Positions 54,589 to 64,000 are shown, counted from the first letter of the stretch. The stretch is 64,000 nt of DNA from Pseudooceanicola spongiae (GCF_014899185.1 NZ_CP045201.1:3201501-3265500), one strand, 5' to 3'. Program-made: numbers and translations. Notes: generated by a model from the sequence alone, not told the origin.

Positions 54589-57096
54589 ATGAGCGACAAC
54601 GACGGTAAAAAGACTTTGGGTGTGCGTGGCGGCGGGTCCCGGCCAGGGAACGTGAAGCAGAGCTTCAGCCATGGGCGCACCAAAAACGTCGTGGTGGAAA
54701 CCAAGCGCAAGCGCGTTGTCGTACCCAAACCGGGTGCAGGCAAAGCGGGCGGTGGTAACCCGTCCTTGGGTGATCCCTCCAAACGTCCCGCCGGCATCAC
54801 TGATGCCGAGATGGAACGCCGGCTGAAGGCTGTTCAGGCCGCCAAGGCCCGTGAGGTGGATGAAGCCGCACAGCGTGAGCGTGATGAACGTGAGCGTGAA
54901 GAAGAACGTGCGCGCCGCCGCGAAGAAATGGAATTGAAAGAGCGCGAACAGCGTGAGGCCGAGGAAAAGGTCAAGGCGAAAGCCGCAGAGGAAGAGCGCA
55001 AGCGTTCCGAAGAGGAAGAGGCCGCCAAGCGCGCCGCTGCTCAGGCTGCTGCTGGTCCCGCGGAAGAAGCCCAGCCTGCGCGTAATGCTGGCGGCAAGAC
55101 GACCGCTGCCCGCATCAACAAGCCCGCCGGTGGAACACCTGAACGCGCTGCTGACCGGGACGATCGTGCCGGCCGTGCGAAAGCGCGTGACGATGGTCGC
55201 CGCTCTGGCAAGCTGACGCTGAACCAGGCACTGACTGGTGGCGAAGGTGGACGTCAGAAATCCATGGCCGCGATGAAGCGCAAGCAAGAGCGTGCGCGTC
55301 AGAAAGCCATGGGCGGCAACGTCCAGCGTGAGAAAGTTGTGCGCGATGTTCAGGTGCCCGATGCCATCATGGTTTCGGAACTGGCAAACCGTATGGCCGA
55401 ACGTGTGGCTGACGTGGTCAAATCGCTCATGAAAATGGGCATGATGGTCACGCAGAATCAGACGCTCGATCAAGATACTGCCGAACTGATCGTCGAAGAA
55501 TTCGGCCACCGTATGGTCCGCGTCTCCGACTCTGACGTTGAGGATGTGATCCACCAGACCGAAGATGATCCGAAGGATCTGAAACCGCGTCCGCCGGTCA
55601 TCACAATCATGGGTCACGTTGACCACGGCAAGACGTCTCTCTTGGATGCGATCCGCAAGACCAAGGTTGTGGCTGGCGAAGCTGGCGGCATCACGCAGCA
55701 CATCGGGGCCTATCAGGTCACCACCGATAGTGGCGCGGTTCTGTCCTTCCTCGACACACCCGGTCACGCGGCTTTCACCTCGATGCGCTCTCGCGGTGCA
55801 CATGTGACGGACATCGTGATCCTGGTTGTGGCAGCCGATGACTCGGTCATGCCGCAGACGATCGAAGCGATCAACCACGCGAAAGCGGCGAAAGTGCCGA
55901 TGATCGTGGCGATCAACAAGGTCGACAAGCCTGCAGCGAATGCCGACAAGGTGCGCGCTGAGCTGCTTCAGCACGAGATCGTCGTCGAGAAGATGTCGGG
56001 CGATGTGCAGGACGTCGAAGTCTCTGCACTGACCGGTCAGGGCCTGGATGAACTGCTTGAATCCATCGCGATTCAGGCCGAGATCCTCGAACTGAAAGCC
56101 AACCCTGATCGCGCCGCCGAAGGTGCCGTGATCGAGGCGCAGCTTGATGTGGGTCGTGGTCCTGTTGCGACGGTTCTGATCCAGAATGGTACTCTGAAAC
56201 AAGGCGATATCTTCGTCGTGGGCGAGCAGTACGGTAAGGTCCGTGCGCTGGTGAACGACAAAGGTGAGCGCGTTGCAGAAGCTGGCCCCTCTGTGCCTGT
56301 CGAGGTTCTTGGCCTCAACGGTACGCCCGAAGCCGGTGACGTTCTGAACGTCGTCGCGACTGAAGCGCAGGCTCGTGAGATCGCCGAGTATCGCTCCAAC
56401 GTCTCGCGTGAGAAGCGCGCAGCGGTTGGTGCGGGTACGACGCTTGAACAGCTGATGGCGAAAGCCAAGGCGGACGAGAGCGTCAACGAGCTGCCGATTA
56501 TCGTCAAAGCTGACGTTCAGGGCTCTGCCGAAGCGATCGTTCAGGCGATGGAGAAGATCGGCAATGACGAGGTGCGCGTTCGCGTTCTGCACTCCGGCGT
56601 TGGTGCCATCACCGAAAGCGATATCGGCCTGGCCGAAGCCTCCGGTGCTCCTGTCTTCGGCTTCAACGTGCGGGCCAATGCGCCTGCCCGTCAGTCGGCG
56701 AACCAGAAGGGTGTCGAGATCCGCTACTACAGCGTGATCTATGACCTCGTGGATGATGTCAAAGCAGCGGCCTCTGGCCTGCTGTCCGCAGAAATCCGCG
56801 AGCACTTCATCGGCTATGCGAAGATCAAAGAGGTCTTCAAGGTGTCGAACATTGGTAAGGTTGCCGGGTGTCTGGTAACCGAGGGCGTCGCGCGACGCTC
56901 CGCTGGTGTACGTCTGCTGCGTGACAACGTTGTGGTACATGAGGGCACGCTGAAAACACTGAAGCGCTTCAAGGACGAAGTGGCCGAGGTTCAGTCTGGT
57001 CAGGAATGCGGTATGGCGTTCGATAACTACGACGACATTCGCCCGAATGACGTGATCGAGATCTTTACCCGCGAAGAAGTGACGCGGACGCTCTGA
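54589..57096 (+). CDS. infB: Translation initiation factor IF-2
   Basis: GTPase of 835 residues that brings fMet-tRNA to the 30S subunit. A long low-complexity N-terminus (about residues 50-230, rich in Glu, Arg, Ala and Lys) leads to the IF2 N domain and GTPase with [30 protein letters not shown] and [12 protein letters not shown]. The C-terminal domains end with [19 protein letters not shown]. The frame on the opposite strand is long but spurious. A terminator follows at 57121-57149. Confidence 0.97.
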   Translation: MSDNDGKKTLGVRGGGSRPGNVKQSFSHGRTKNVVVETKRKRVVVPKPGAGKAGGGNPSLGDPSKRPAGITDAEMERRLKAVQAAKAREVDEAAQRERDEREREEERARRREEMELKEREQREAEEKVKAKAAEEERKRSEEEEAAKRAAAQAAAGPAEEAQPARNAGGKTTAARINKPAGGTPERAADRDDRAGRAKARDDGRRSGKLTLNQALTGGEGGRQKSMAAMKRKQERARQKAMGGNVQREKVVRDVQVPDAIMVSELANRMAERVADVVKSLMKMGMMVTQNQTLDQDTAELIVEEFGHRMVRVSDSDVEDVIHQTEDDPKDLKPRPPVITIMGHVDHGKTSLLDAIRKTKVVAGEAGGITQHIGAYQVTTDSGAVLSFLDTPGHAAFTSMRSRGAHVTDIVILVVAADDSVMPQTIEAINHAKAAKVPMIVAINKVDKPAANADKVRAELLQHEIVVEKMSGDVQDVEVSALTGQGLDELLESIAIQAEILELKANPDRAAEGAVIEAQLDVGRGPVATVLIQNGTLKQGDIFVVGEQYGKVRALVNDKGERVAEAGPSVPVEVLGLNGTPEAGDVLNVVATEAQAREIAEYRSNVSREKRAAVGAGTTLEQLMAKAKADESVNELPIIVKADVQGSAEAIVQAMEKIGNDEVRVRVLHSGVGAITESDIGLAEASGAPVFGFNVRANAPARQSANQKGVEIRYYSVIYDLVDDVKAAASGLLSAEIREHFIGYAKIKEVFKVSNIGKVAGCLVTEGVARRSAGVRLLRDNVVVHEGTLKTLKRFKDEVAEVQSGQECGMAFDNYDDIRPNDVIEIFTREEVTRTL

Positions 57097-57120
57097 TCCG
57101 TTTCAAGCACTGAGAATAGC

Positions 57121-57149
57121 AAAAGGCCGCTCTTTATGAGCGGCCTTTT
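57121..57149 (+). terminator. Intrinsic terminator of infB
   Basis: AAAAGGCCGCTC / GAGCGGCCTTTT: a perfect stem (8 bp GC-rich core GGCCGCTC plus A/T flanks) with a 5-base TTTAT loop, 25 bases after the infB stop. The tail TTTTCGTTTG matches that of the next terminator on the other strand. Confidence 0.9.
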
Positions 57150-57210
57150 CGTTTGTGAGTGGCGCAGAGATAGCTGGAGACCGGCTGGCCAATAGTCAGC
57201 ACGACAAACG

Positions 57211-57237
57211 AAAAGGGCAGCCTGTGGGCTGCCCTTT
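57211..57237 (-). terminator. Intrinsic terminator of the 46-residue gene (minus strand)
   Basis: Stem GGGCAGCC / GGCTGCCC with a 4-base loop; on the minus strand TTTTCGTTTGT follows. Together with the infB terminator it forms a back-to-back pair sharing the inverted sequence CTTTTCGTTTGT / ACAAACGAAAAG. It supports the small minus-strand gene ending at 57260. Confidence 0.85.
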
Positions 57238-57259
57238 CGCCGTCAATTCGTTGTTCGTG

Positions 57260-57400
57260 TCAGGCCGCTGCGGTCTGCGAAACTGGTGTGCCAGCGAACA
57301 GTTTCTGGCCAACACGTACTTCGACTTTTCCGTTCGGGAGCGCACGAACGAACGTGCCTTGAACGGAAACACAGGTGCCCACGGTGATGGTCTTAAGCAT
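57260..57400 (-). CDS. Small conserved-looking protein, 46 residues
   Basis: Translation from ATG 57400 gives MLKTITVGTCVSVQGTFV, then RALPNGKVEVRVGQKLFAG and TPVSQTAAA, then TGA. TTAGGA lies 7 bases before the ATG. The protein is basic, has a beta-rich pattern with alternating V/T residues, no signal peptide and no obvious family. A strong terminator follows its stop (57211-57237). The codons are typical of highly biased genes (ATC, GGC, CTG, CGT). Its role is unknown. It is too short for most ORF cut-offs. It is convergent with infB. Confidence 0.72.
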   Translation of the reverse strand: MLKTITVGTCVSVQGTFVRALPNGKVEVRVGQKLFAGTPVSQTAAA

Positions 57401-57688
57401 TGTCAATCCTAACCCCCATAAAGTTGCTGTCCTATTTGTACCGCAGGGATTGTTAACAAATCATCTAAAAAATACTCACTCTTAACCAAATCATCACAAA
57501 TTCTGCATAAATCGACGCCGCAATGCAGAAAGCTCGCTGCATGGCAGCAGCAGATGCGTAAAAAATAGCGTTTTGATTTCGGATTGTGCGCGCGAGTTTT
57601 AGGCAAGTGCCTAATATTTCTGATTTTTCCAAAATCCGGGAAAACCCGAGCATTTTCAACGCTTGATCTTCACAATAGTGATTCGGCT
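57401..57688. other. AT-rich intergenic region (288 bases)
   Basis: Between the 46-residue gene (both start upstream here) and mutT. The stretch is visibly A/T-rich (57440-57520 and 57560-57660) with TTAAC motifs at about 57452 and 57482 but no proper TTAA-N7-TTAA box. It contains no convincing ORF; any short frames have no ribosome site. It probably holds the promoter of the minus-strand 46-residue gene. Confidence 0.45.
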
Positions 57689-58090
57689 TCAGAGCCAGTC
57701 GCGCAAAATGGGGATCAGGGGAACATCGGCGGGCGGCATCGGGTACTTTGAGAAGTCAGAGACCCTGGCCCACGCAAGTTTCTGACCTTCCTTGCCCTCC
57801 GGCACGCCTTCCCATCGCCGACAGGCGAAGAGCGGCATAAGAAGATGGAAGTCATCGTAGGCGTGGCTCGCGAAGGTTAGGGGGGCCAGGCAGGACGACC
57901 ACGTGTCGATGCCCAGCTCCTCCTTCAGTTCGCGGATCAGTGCGACCTCGGGGCTTTCCCCGGCCTCAACCTTGCCGCCTGGGAATTCCCACAGGCCGGC
58001 AAGGCTTTTGCCCTCAGGGCGCTGCGCCAGAAGCACCCGTCCGTCGACGTCGATCAGAGCGACCGCGGATACCAGAACAATCTTGGTCAA
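57689..58090 (-). CDS. mutT: MutT-type Nudix hydrolase (8-oxo-dGTP diphosphatase)
   Basis: 133 residues, the length of MutT. Its Nudix box comprises GGKVEAGES followed by RELKEELGI after WEFPGG, a MutT hallmark. VLLAQRPEGKSLAGLWEFPGG is the typical MutT N-terminal region. It removes oxidised dGTP from the nucleotide pool. Its start overlaps the argJ stop by 4 bases, so it is the distal gene of argJ-mutT. Confidence 0.9.
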   Translation of the reverse strand: MTKIVLVSAVALIDVDGRVLLAQRPEGKSLAGLWEFPGGKVEAGESPEVALIRELKEELGIDTWSSCLAPLTFASHAYDDFHLLMPLFACRRWEGVPEGKEGQKLAWARVSDFSKYPMPPADVPLIPILRDWL

Positions 58091-59316
58091 GAGCGATAGT
58101 CTGCGTTGATCGAGATGTAGCCGTGCGTCAGATCGCAGGTCCAGACAGTGCAGGTACCGCCACCAAGGCCGAGGTCGACCGAAATGCGGATCTCCTGCTG
58201 CTTCATGACAGCCGCGCCCTGATCTTCCTTGTAGTTGGGCGAGACCCAGCCATTTTCCGCCACGAGGATATCGTCAAAGCGGATGGTCAACAGGTCGCGA
58301 TCGGCGAGGGCGCCACTTTTGCCGATCGCCATGACGACACGACCCCAGTTCGGGTCCTCGCCCGCGATGGCGGTCTTGATCAGCGGCGAATTGGCGATGG
58401 ACATGGCATGGGTCTTGGCATCGGTATCAGAGGCGGCCCCGGAGACGTGGATCTCGACGAACTTCGTCGCCCCTTCGCCGTCTTTGACGACCTGATGCGC
58501 CAGATCCATCATGACGCCGCGCAGCGCGTCGAGGAACGCGGTACTGTCGGCTGTCACCTCTACACCCGAGGCGCCGGTTGCGCCCATCAGCAGCGTGTCT
58601 GAGGTCGAAGTATCGCTATCGACCGTGATGCAGTTGAAGGTCACATCCGTCAGCGCGCTCAGCATGTCCTGCAGGACGGAGCGTTCGACCTTTGCATCCG
58701 TGAAAATGTAGACCAGCATCGTCGCCATATCCGGCGCAATCATGCCAGAGCCCTTGGCAATGCCGGCGATCTTGACCGTACCGCCGGGCAAGCTGACCTC
58801 GGTGGTGGAGCCCTTGGCGAAGGTATCGGTCGTCATGATGGCCTGTGCGGCCTCTTCGATCTTGCCCTCGTCGAGAGCTGCGACAAGATCGCTGAGTTTG
58901 GCGGTGACGCGCTCATGAGGCAGGGGTTCGCCGATGACTCCGGTGGAGGAGGAGAACACGCGGCTCTCCTCGATCCCGAGGGCGGCAGCCGCGGCCGTGG
59001 TCACGGCGCGCGTCGCCTCGATGCCGTTCTTGCCGGTAAAGGCATTGGCATTGCCGGAGTTCACCACGATGGCGGCGCCGGAGGTGCTGTCCAGGCCGAT
59101 CTTTTCCTGGCAATCGAGCACAGGAGCAGAGCGGGTGGCGGAACGGGTAAAGACCCCGGCCATAGTCGAGCCGGGGGCCAGAGCGGCGAGCATGACATCT
59201 TTGCGCCCCTTGTATCGCACGCCAGCCTCGACGGTGGCGAAACGGACACCGTCAATGACCGGAAGGGCCGGAAAAGAAGTCGGTGCGAGGGGAGACGTGG
59301 GATATTTGCCCGCCAT
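58087..59316 (-). CDS. argJ: ArgJ, bifunctional ornithine acetyltransferase / N-acetylglutamate synthase
   Basis: 409 residues, processed autocatalytically into two chains. The cleavage site is in APDMATMLVYIF, with the new N-terminal threonine being T199 (KGSGMIAPDMATM). It cycles the acetyl group between ornithine and glutamate in arginine synthesis. The N-terminal GVFTRSATRSAPVL and C-terminal IHVSGAASDTDA segments are typical. It overlaps mutT by 4 bases; ppiC lies 6 bases upstream of its start. Confidence 0.95.
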   Translation of the reverse strand: MAGKYPTSPLAPTSFPALPVIDGVRFATVEAGVRYKGRKDVMLAALAPGSTMAGVFTRSATRSAPVLDCQEKIGLDSTSGAAIVVNSGNANAFTGKNGIEATRAVTTAAAAALGIEESRVFSSSTGVIGEPLPHERVTAKLSDLVAALDEGKIEEAAQAIMTTDTFAKGSTTEVSLPGGTVKIAGIAKGSGMIAPDMATMLVYIFTDAKVERSVLQDMLSALTDVTFNCITVDSDTSTSDTLLMGATGASGVEVTADSTAFLDALRGVMMDLAHQVVKDGEGATKFVEIHVSGAASDTDAKTHAMSIANSPLIKTAIAGEDPNWGRVVMAIGKSGALADRDLLTIRFDDILVAENGWVSPNYKEDQGAAVMKQQEIRISVDLGLGGGTCTVWTCDLTHGYISINADYRS

Positions 59317-59322
59317 TGGGGA

Positions 59323-60240
59323 TCACTCCAGAAGACCAGTGTTGTCCAGAACCGAAGGATCGATGCCTTCGGATGCGCTTTTATTCACATCGGCTTTTGC
59401 GACGAGTTCGTCAATATAGGCGTTGGTGACCTGCTCTTGCAGTGTGTTGCGGATTTTGCCCTCAACATCAGCCAGTTCGGGGGCTTGCTTGCGGGTTTCG
59501 ATCAGCTCGATCACGTGCCAGCCGAACTGAGTCTGTACGGGGGCACTGATCTGACCGGGCTCAAGCGTCTTCACGGCGTCCTCGAACTCTTTCACCATCA
59601 TGCCGTCGCTGAACCAGCCAAGATCGCCACCATTCGGGCCGGAAGGGCCGGTCGAATTGTCGCGGGCAAGTTTGGCAAAATCTGTGCCGTCGTTGAACTG
59701 TTTGATCAGCTCTTTCGCTTCATCTTCGGTTTTCACCAGAATGTGCGCGGCGTGATATTCTTCTTTCGGCTCATAGCCGTCGCCGTATTCTTTGTTGTAC
59801 TCGGCCTTCACCATCTCGTCGGTGACGGCAGTCTTGAGGTAGTCTGCCAGAGACACGGCCGCCATCATCGAACGGCGGGTATTGTCGAGCGACATCTGAA
59901 CGCCCTCCGGCACGTCGCCGGTGAAGGCCTGTTCCAGCACCGTCTGGTTGATCAACTGGCTCAAAAGACCAGGAAACAGAAGGTTTGCAGGCATTTGCTG
60001 GTACTGTTCCGGCAGCGAGGCGCGCGCCGTGATCAGGTGACCAAGGGTGATATCGGTGCCGCCGACAGTAGCGACAACGGTATCGGCGGTAACTGGCTCG
60101 CTCGTCGCCTGATCGGCGGTTGCGGCGGGCTCGGTCGTGGTGGTTTCGGGGGCAGCTGCCGGTGCGGCAGTGTCCTGAGCAAATGATGCGATTGGCATCG
60201 AAACCGCCAGAACGGCGGCGCATGCGAGACGGTGCAACAT
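59323..60240 (-). CDS. Periplasmic parvulin-type peptidyl-prolyl isomerase
   Basis: 305 residues. A signal peptide (LHRLACAAVLAVSMPIASFAQ) is followed by a low-complexity A/T/E-rich stretch, a chaperone-like segment and the rotamase domain (about residues 155-245) with AAHILVKTEDEAKELI, FAKLARDNSTGPSGPNGGDLGWFSDG and QTQFGWHVIELIE. It resembles PpiC/SurA-type foldases. ATG 60240 follows AAGGA. The longer upstream frame is antisense to the secA promoter and spurious. argJ follows 6 bases later, so it heads an operon. Confidence 0.93.
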   Translation of the reverse strand: MLHRLACAAVLAVSMPIASFAQDTAAPAAAPETTTTEPAATADQATSEPVTADTVVATVGGTDITLGHLITARASLPEQYQQMPANLLFPGLLSQLINQTVLEQAFTGDVPEGVQMSLDNTRRSMMAAVSLADYLKTAVTDEMVKAEYNKEYGDGYEPKEEYHAAHILVKTEDEAKELIKQFNDGTDFAKLARDNSTGPSGPNGGDLGWFSDGMMVKEFEDAVKTLEPGQISAPVQTQFGWHVIELIETRKQAPELADVEGKIRNTLQEQVTNAYIDELVAKADVNKSASEGIDPSVLDNTGLLE

Positions 60241-60276
60241 GAGTTTTCCTTTGCATTGCCGCACTGGGGCGCGGCG

Positions 60277-60305
60277 TTGACACTTATGGACCTGCCCACT
60301 ACATC
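60277..60305 (+). promoter_or_regulatory. Promoter candidate of secA
   Basis: A perfect TTGACA (60277-60282), 17-base spacer and TACATC (60300-60305). The -10 is poor (three of six). The long 5' leader to ATG 60416 (about 105 bases) could hold regulation as for other SecA genes, but I see no secM-type ORF. Confidence 0.4.
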
Positions 60306-60415
60306 GCCTTATGGCAAAGGGTCGAGCGGCCGGTTCGGGCCTTTTGTATGGGTCCTGATCGTAACGCACAAGCAGGGCCCGAAACACGATGGCGTCAGAG
60401 AGCGGAACATAGATC

Positions 60416-63136
60416 ATGCTGGGTATCGGAACACTCGCCAAGAAGGTCTTCGGGACCCCGAACGAACGGCTCGTGAAGGCGACGCGCCCACTGGTCGCGA
60501 AGATCAACGCGCTGGAGGAGGAGTTCAAAGCCCTCTCAGATGCGCAACTTGTCGAAAAGACAAATGAATTCAAGGCACGCGTCGCAGGGGGCGAAAGCCT
60601 TGATGACCTGCTGCCGGAGGCCTTTGCGAACTGTCGTGAAGGCGCACGCCGGGCCATCGGCCTGCGCGCTTTTGACGTGCAGCTGCTGGGCGGCATCTTC
60701 ATGCACCGCGGCAATATCGCCGAAATGAAGACGGGCGAGGGCAAGACCCTTGTCGCAACCTTCCCGGCCTACCTCAATGCCCTCAGCGGCAAGGGCGTGC
60801 ATGTCGTCACGGTGAACGACTACCTCGCCAAGCGCGACGCGGAATGGATGAGCAACGTCTACGGTTTTCTCGGCCTGACCACAGGTGTGGTGCACCCCGG
60901 CCAGACGGATGCCGACAAGAAAGCCGCCTACGCCAGCGATATCACCTATGCGACCAACAACGAGTTGGGCTTCGATTACCTGCGCGACAACATGAAATCG
61001 GATCTGAATGATCTGTATCAGCGCGAACATAACTTCGCGATCGTGGATGAGGTCGACTCGATCCTGATAGATGAGGCGCGCACGCCGCTGATCATTTCCG
61101 GCCCCTCCCAGGATCGCAGCGACCTCTATGTCGCCATCGACAAGCTGATCCCCGAGCTGAACGAAGCCCACTATACCGTCGATGAAAAGCAACGCTCCGT
61201 CAGCTTTTCGGAAGATGGCAACGAACTTCTGGAACAATTGCTGCACCAGCATGGTCTGCTGGAAGAGGGTCAGACGCTCTATGATCCCGAAAGCACCACC
61301 ATCGTGCACCACGTCAACCAAGGTCTTCGCGCACACAAGCTGTTCCTGAAGGACCAGCATTATATCGTGCGCAACGGCGACGTGGTTCTGGTGGACGAAT
61401 TCACCGGCCGCATGATGTCCGGTCGTCGTCTCTCCGACGGTCTGCACCAGGCGATCGAGGCCAAGGAAGGCGTCGAGATCCAGCCGGAAAACGTCACACT
61501 GGCTCAGGTCACCTTCCAGAACTACTTCCGTCTTTACAACAAGCTGGCGGGTATGACCGGCACCGCGCTGACCGAAGCGGACGAATTCCACGAGATCTAT
61601 GCGCTCGGTGTCGTCGAAGTGCCGACCAACCGACCCATCGCGCGGATCGACAATGACGATGCGATCTATCGCACCCAGCGTGAGAAATACGAAGCGATCA
61701 TCGAAGAGATCAAGAAGTCTCACGAAAAGGGCCAGCCGGTTCTGGTCGGGACAACCTCGATCGAAAAGTCCGAATTGCTGTCCGAACTGCTGAAAGCGGC
61801 CAAGCTGCCGCATAACGTGCTGAACGCGCGCCATCACGAACAAGAGGCGCAGATCGTTGGGGATGCGGGCAAGCTGGGCGCGGTGACGATCGCGACCAAC
61901 ATGGCTGGCCGCGGCACCGACATCAAACTCGGCGGCAATGTCGAGATGAAGGTGATGGAGGCGCTGGCCGCCAATCCGCATTCCGACCCCGACCCCATCC
62001 GCCACCAGATCGAAGCCGAACACTCCGAAGCTGAAGAGCAGGTGAAAGCCGCCGGTGGTCTGTATGTGCTGGCCACGGAACGCCACGAAAGCCGCCGCAT
62101 CGACAATCAGCTGCGGGGTCGTTCGGGCCGTCAGGGCGATCCGGGGCGCTCCAGCTTCTTCCTGTCGCTGGAAGATGACCTGATGCGCATTTTTGGCTCG
62201 GAACGGCTGGAGAAGGTGCTGTCCGGTCTGGGCATGAAGGAAGGCGAGGCGATCATTCACCCTTGGGTGAACAAATCGCTGGAACGCGCGCAGGCCAAGG
62301 TTGAGGGCCGCAACTTCGATATGCGCAAGAACGTGCTGAAGTTCGATGACGTGATGAATGACCAGCGTAAACTGGTCTTCAGCCAGCGCCGCGAGATCAT
62401 GGAAGCCAAGGATGTCTCCGAGATCACGCAGGACATGCGCTATGAGGTGATCCAGGATCTGGTCGCCGAATTCATGCCGCCGAAAACCTACGCGGATCAG
62501 TGGAATACCGAAGGCCTCTATGTCGCCTGCATCGAAAAGCTGGGCATCGACGTGCCCGTCATCGACTGGGCCGACGAAGAGGGCGTGGATGACGAGTCGA
62601 TCATCGAGCGTCTTGAGAAAGCCAGTGACGAATCGATGGCTGCAAAAGCCGCAGCCTTCGGTCCTGACAACATGCGCACCATCGAAAAGCAGGTCCTGCT
62701 GCAGACCATCGATGGCAAATGGCGCGATCACCTGCTGACGCTGGAGCATTTGCGTTCGGTCGTGGGCTTCCGTGGATATGCGCAACGTGACCCGCTGAAC
62801 GAGTACAAGAACGAAGCCTTTGCGCTGTTCGAATCGATGCTGGATGGGTTGCGCGAAGACGTCACCGCGACGTTGGGCCGTGTCCGCCCGCTGACCGAAG
62901 AAGAACAGCAGCAGCAGATCCAGATGCTGCAACAGCGTATGGCGACCCAACAAGCCGCGGTGGATGATGCCTTCCACAAGGCCGAGGCCGCCGCTGCAGA
63001 CGAGCCGATCAATGAGGCCGCGCTGCCTGGGTTTGACGAAAATGATCAGTCCACATGGGGCGAGCCGGGGCGCAATTCCCCCTGTCCCTGTGGTTCGGGC
63101 AAGAAGTTCAAACATTGCCACGGCGAGATCGTCTGA
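60416..63136 (+). CDS. secA: SecA, preprotein translocase ATPase
   Basis: 906-residue motor that drives proteins through SecYEG. DEAD motifs include [13 protein letters not shown] (Walker A), [17 protein letters not shown] (Walker B), [14 protein letters not shown] and the [13 protein letters not shown] motif VI. The C-terminal SecB/zinc tail is [18 protein letters not shown], with the C-x-C-x8-C-H zinc ligands. It works with SecB encoded at 8.9 kb. ATG 60416 has a moderate ribosome site. Divergent from ppiC. Confidence 0.97.
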   Translation: MLGIGTLAKKVFGTPNERLVKATRPLVAKINALEEEFKALSDAQLVEKTNEFKARVAGGESLDDLLPEAFANCREGARRAIGLRAFDVQLLGGIFMHRGNIAEMKTGEGKTLVATFPAYLNALSGKGVHVVTVNDYLAKRDAEWMSNVYGFLGLTTGVVHPGQTDADKKAAYASDITYATNNELGFDYLRDNMKSDLNDLYQREHNFAIVDEVDSILIDEARTPLIISGPSQDRSDLYVAIDKLIPELNEAHYTVDEKQRSVSFSEDGNELLEQLLHQHGLLEEGQTLYDPESTTIVHHVNQGLRAHKLFLKDQHYIVRNGDVVLVDEFTGRMMSGRRLSDGLHQAIEAKEGVEIQPENVTLAQVTFQNYFRLYNKLAGMTGTALTEADEFHEIYALGVVEVPTNRPIARIDNDDAIYRTQREKYEAIIEEIKKSHEKGQPVLVGTTSIEKSELLSELLKAAKLPHNVLNARHHEQEAQIVGDAGKLGAVTIATNMAGRGTDIKLGGNVEMKVMEALAANPHSDPDPIRHQIEAEHSEAEEQVKAAGGLYVLATERHESRRIDNQLRGRSGRQGDPGRSSFFLSLEDDLMRIFGSERLEKVLSGLGMKEGEAIIHPWVNKSLERAQAKVEGRNFDMRKNVLKFDDVMNDQRKLVFSQRREIMEAKDVSEITQDMRYEVIQDLVAEFMPPKTYADQWNTEGLYVACIEKLGIDVPVIDWADEEGVDDESIIERLEKASDESMAAKAAAFGPDNMRTIEKQVLLQTIDGKWRDHLLTLEHLRSVVGFRGYAQRDPLNEYKNEAFALFESMLDGLREDVTATLGRVRPLTEEEQQQQIQMLQQRMATQQAAVDDAFHKAEAAAADEPINEAALPGFDENDQSTWGEPGRNSPCPCGSGKKFKHCHGEIV

Positions 63137-63143
63137 TCTGATC

Positions 63144-63174
63144 ATTGACCGGGGCCTCTCTGGCCCCGGTCAAT
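63144..63174. repeat. Long perfect inverted repeat after secA
   Basis: ATTGACCGGGGCC (63144-63156) pairs perfectly with GGCCCCGGTCAAT (63162-63174), 13 bp with a 5-base loop, 7 bases after the secA stop. It lacks a T-tract, so it may be a Rho-independent terminator variant or an RNA-stabilising end; the strand of action is not fixed. Confidence 0.6.
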
Positions 63175-63288
63175 GCGTGATCTGCCACGCTGACTTTCGC
63201 GCGCTGCCTCCGCCGGTGACACGTTCTCAGCTTGAAAATCCGACCTGATGTTCGGACACTTCGTGCATGCTGTCCCCGAGGTTTCCTG

Positions 63289-64000
63289 ATGCGTTGTTTT
63301 CGTGCGGTCTGTTGCTGCGCACTTTTCCTTTTCTGCATTGTTGGCGGGGCTTTGGCGCAGGACGTGACGCTGAAGTCGCGCGATGGCCTGGTTGCACTCA
63401 GCGGCAACCTGCTGGGCTATGACGGCGAATTCTATCGCGTCGACAGTGACTATGGCGTGCTGATGCTGGATGGGTCCGGTGTGCTCTGCGAGGGCCCCGG
63501 GTGCCCCAATCTGGACGATTTCGTGGCCGAGCTGCGGATTTCGGGTGCGGCGACCATTGGCAATGTGCTGATGCCGGCGCTGGTGGAAGGCTTTGGACTG
63601 CGCTTCGGCTACAGTCTGCAGCGCGAAGAGGCCGCTTCCGATACCGTTGTCTATACGCTGACCGAGAACCCGCAGAACCGTGTCGCAGGCCGCTTTACCA
63701 TTGTCAGCAGCAACACCGACGCCGGATTTGACGCTCTGCTGAACGAGGGCACGGACCTAGTGATGGCGCTGCGTGAAATCCGCCCCGACGAGTTGCGCGC
63801 TGCGGGTGCCGCAGGTCTGGGGGATCTGCGCCACAAGGGACGCTCGCGTGTTCTGGCGTTGGATGCCTTGGTGCCGATCGTGGCGCCGGGCAATCCGGTT
63901 CGCAGCATTGCCATTCCCGATCTGGCCCGTGTCCTGTCGGGCGAGGTCGACAACTGGACCCAGCTTGGCGGGCCAGATGCGCCAATCGCCGTGCATGTGC
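63289..64000 (+). CDS. PstS-like periplasmic substrate-binding protein (cut by the window end)
   Basis: At least 237 residues from ATG 63289, which has GAGG about 8 bases upstream; the frame is open to 64000. A signal peptide (AVCCCALFLFCIVGGALAQ) precedes DVTLKSRDGLVALSGNLLGYDGEFYRV and then a PstS-like phosphate-binding domain (AATIGNVLMPALVEGF, GLVIVSSNT-like VAGRFTIVSSNTDAGF, LALDALVPIVAPGNPVRSI, LSGEVDNWTQLGG). In Rhodobacterales such proteins often carry a C-terminal OmpA domain, which would be beyond the window. Function is not certain. Confidence 0.75.
   Translation, partial: MRCFRAVCCCALFLFCIVGGALAQDVTLKSRDGLVALSGNLLGYDGEFYRVDSDYGVLMLDGSGVLCEGPGCPNLDDFVAELRISGAATIGNVLMPALVEGFGLRFGYSLQREEAASDTVVYTLTENPQNRVAGRFTIVSSNTDAGFDALLNEGTDLVMALREIRPDELRAAGAAGLGDLRHKGRSRVLALDALVPIVAPGNPVRSIAIPDLARVLSGEVDNWTQLGGPDAPIAVHV

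Noticed and set aside
54478..56940. Open frame of 820 codons antisense to infB
   Set aside because: infB is unmistakable on the other strand. Long antisense frames arise from strong codon bias (rare stop complements) in GC-rich genes; there is no matching ribosome site or recognisable protein.
60536..63145. Open frame of 869 codons antisense to secA
   Set aside because: secA is certain on the plus strand; the antisense frame has no recognisable domains and is a codon-bias artefact.
1..64000. Mobile elements, prophage genes, CRISPR arrays or toxin-antitoxin pairs
   Set aside because: I saw no transposase, integrase, direct-repeat array or paired small toxin genes; all long plus and minus frames fit housekeeping or uncharacterised single genes.

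Overview
The window is an ordinary chromosomal segment of an alphaproteobacterium, most likely of the Rhodobacterales (Roseobacter/Rhodobacter group). The evidence is the moderately high GC content, the AddA (not RecBCD) recombination enzyme, the gene order addA-trxA-(orphan)-hslVU-smr-mltA-timA-fxsA-secB-dnaQ-coaE-aroE-maf, perfect TGTTTCACGTGAAACA parS sites beside mnmG/rsmG/parAB, a YlxR protein fused to an L7Ae-like domain, and a CtrA-type TTAA-N7-TTAA box. I see no transposase, phage gene, CRISPR array, rRNA or tRNA. Almost every gene is a housekeeping gene.

Layout. 1-9.4 kb: the 3' part of addA, thioredoxin, a capsule-type glycosyltransferase-like orphan, the HslVU protease, then Smr/MltA/Tim44-like genes on the minus strand and fxsA and secB on the plus strand. 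9.4-12.1 kb: the minus-strand, overlapping run maf-aroE-coaE-dnaQ. 12.1-12.5 kb: an intergenic region with a cluster of DnaA boxes, GANTC sites and AT-rich DNA, from which genes diverge; this is the probable chromosomal origin. 12.5-19.9 kb: hemJ, rho, mnmE, mnmG, rsmG, parA and parB, visibly more AT-rich than the rest, with two perfect parS sites. 20.3-24.5 kb: hemW-rdgB-rph facing away from hrcA-grpE. 24.5-33.5 kb: mutS, a malic enzyme with a phosphotransacetylase-like tail, a PfkB kinase, two small proteins, a sulfotransferase-like gene and argG.

33.5-51.5 kb: ilvA, a divergent Hpt / receiver-PP2C pair sharing a CtrA box (an RbaY-like partner-switching regulator), Nudix enzymes, Hsp33, a CCA-adding-type enzyme, an ABC exporter, an RNA methyltransferase, a cell-envelope group (two L,D-transpeptidase-fold proteins, a CAP lipoprotein and a 60-residue secreted membrane peptide), hemH, comF, grxC, a nitrilase-family amidase, a MarR regulator, ubiG and a prolyl iminopeptidase. 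51.6-57.1 kb: the rimP-nusA-ylxR-infB operon behind a promoter and a leader that ends in an intrinsic terminator. 57.2-64 kb: a 46-residue protein not found by simple ORF length filters, mutT-argJ-ppiC on the minus strand, secA on the plus strand and the start of a PstS-like periplasmic-binding gene.

How the parts fit together: the 12-20 kb block carries initiation (DnaA boxes), segregation (ParA, ParB, parS) and tRNA/rRNA modification genes of the classic origin-proximal neighbourhood. The 51-57 kb block couples transcription elongation and translation initiation. HslVU, HrcA, GrpE, Hsp33 and SecB/SecA/parvulin form a scattered protein-quality and export theme. I found no wholly new multi-gene system. 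The strongest leads are the CtrA-linked Hpt/receiver-phosphatase module, the origin with its parS sites (one covering the mnmG start), the rimP leader, and a few small or orphan genes.
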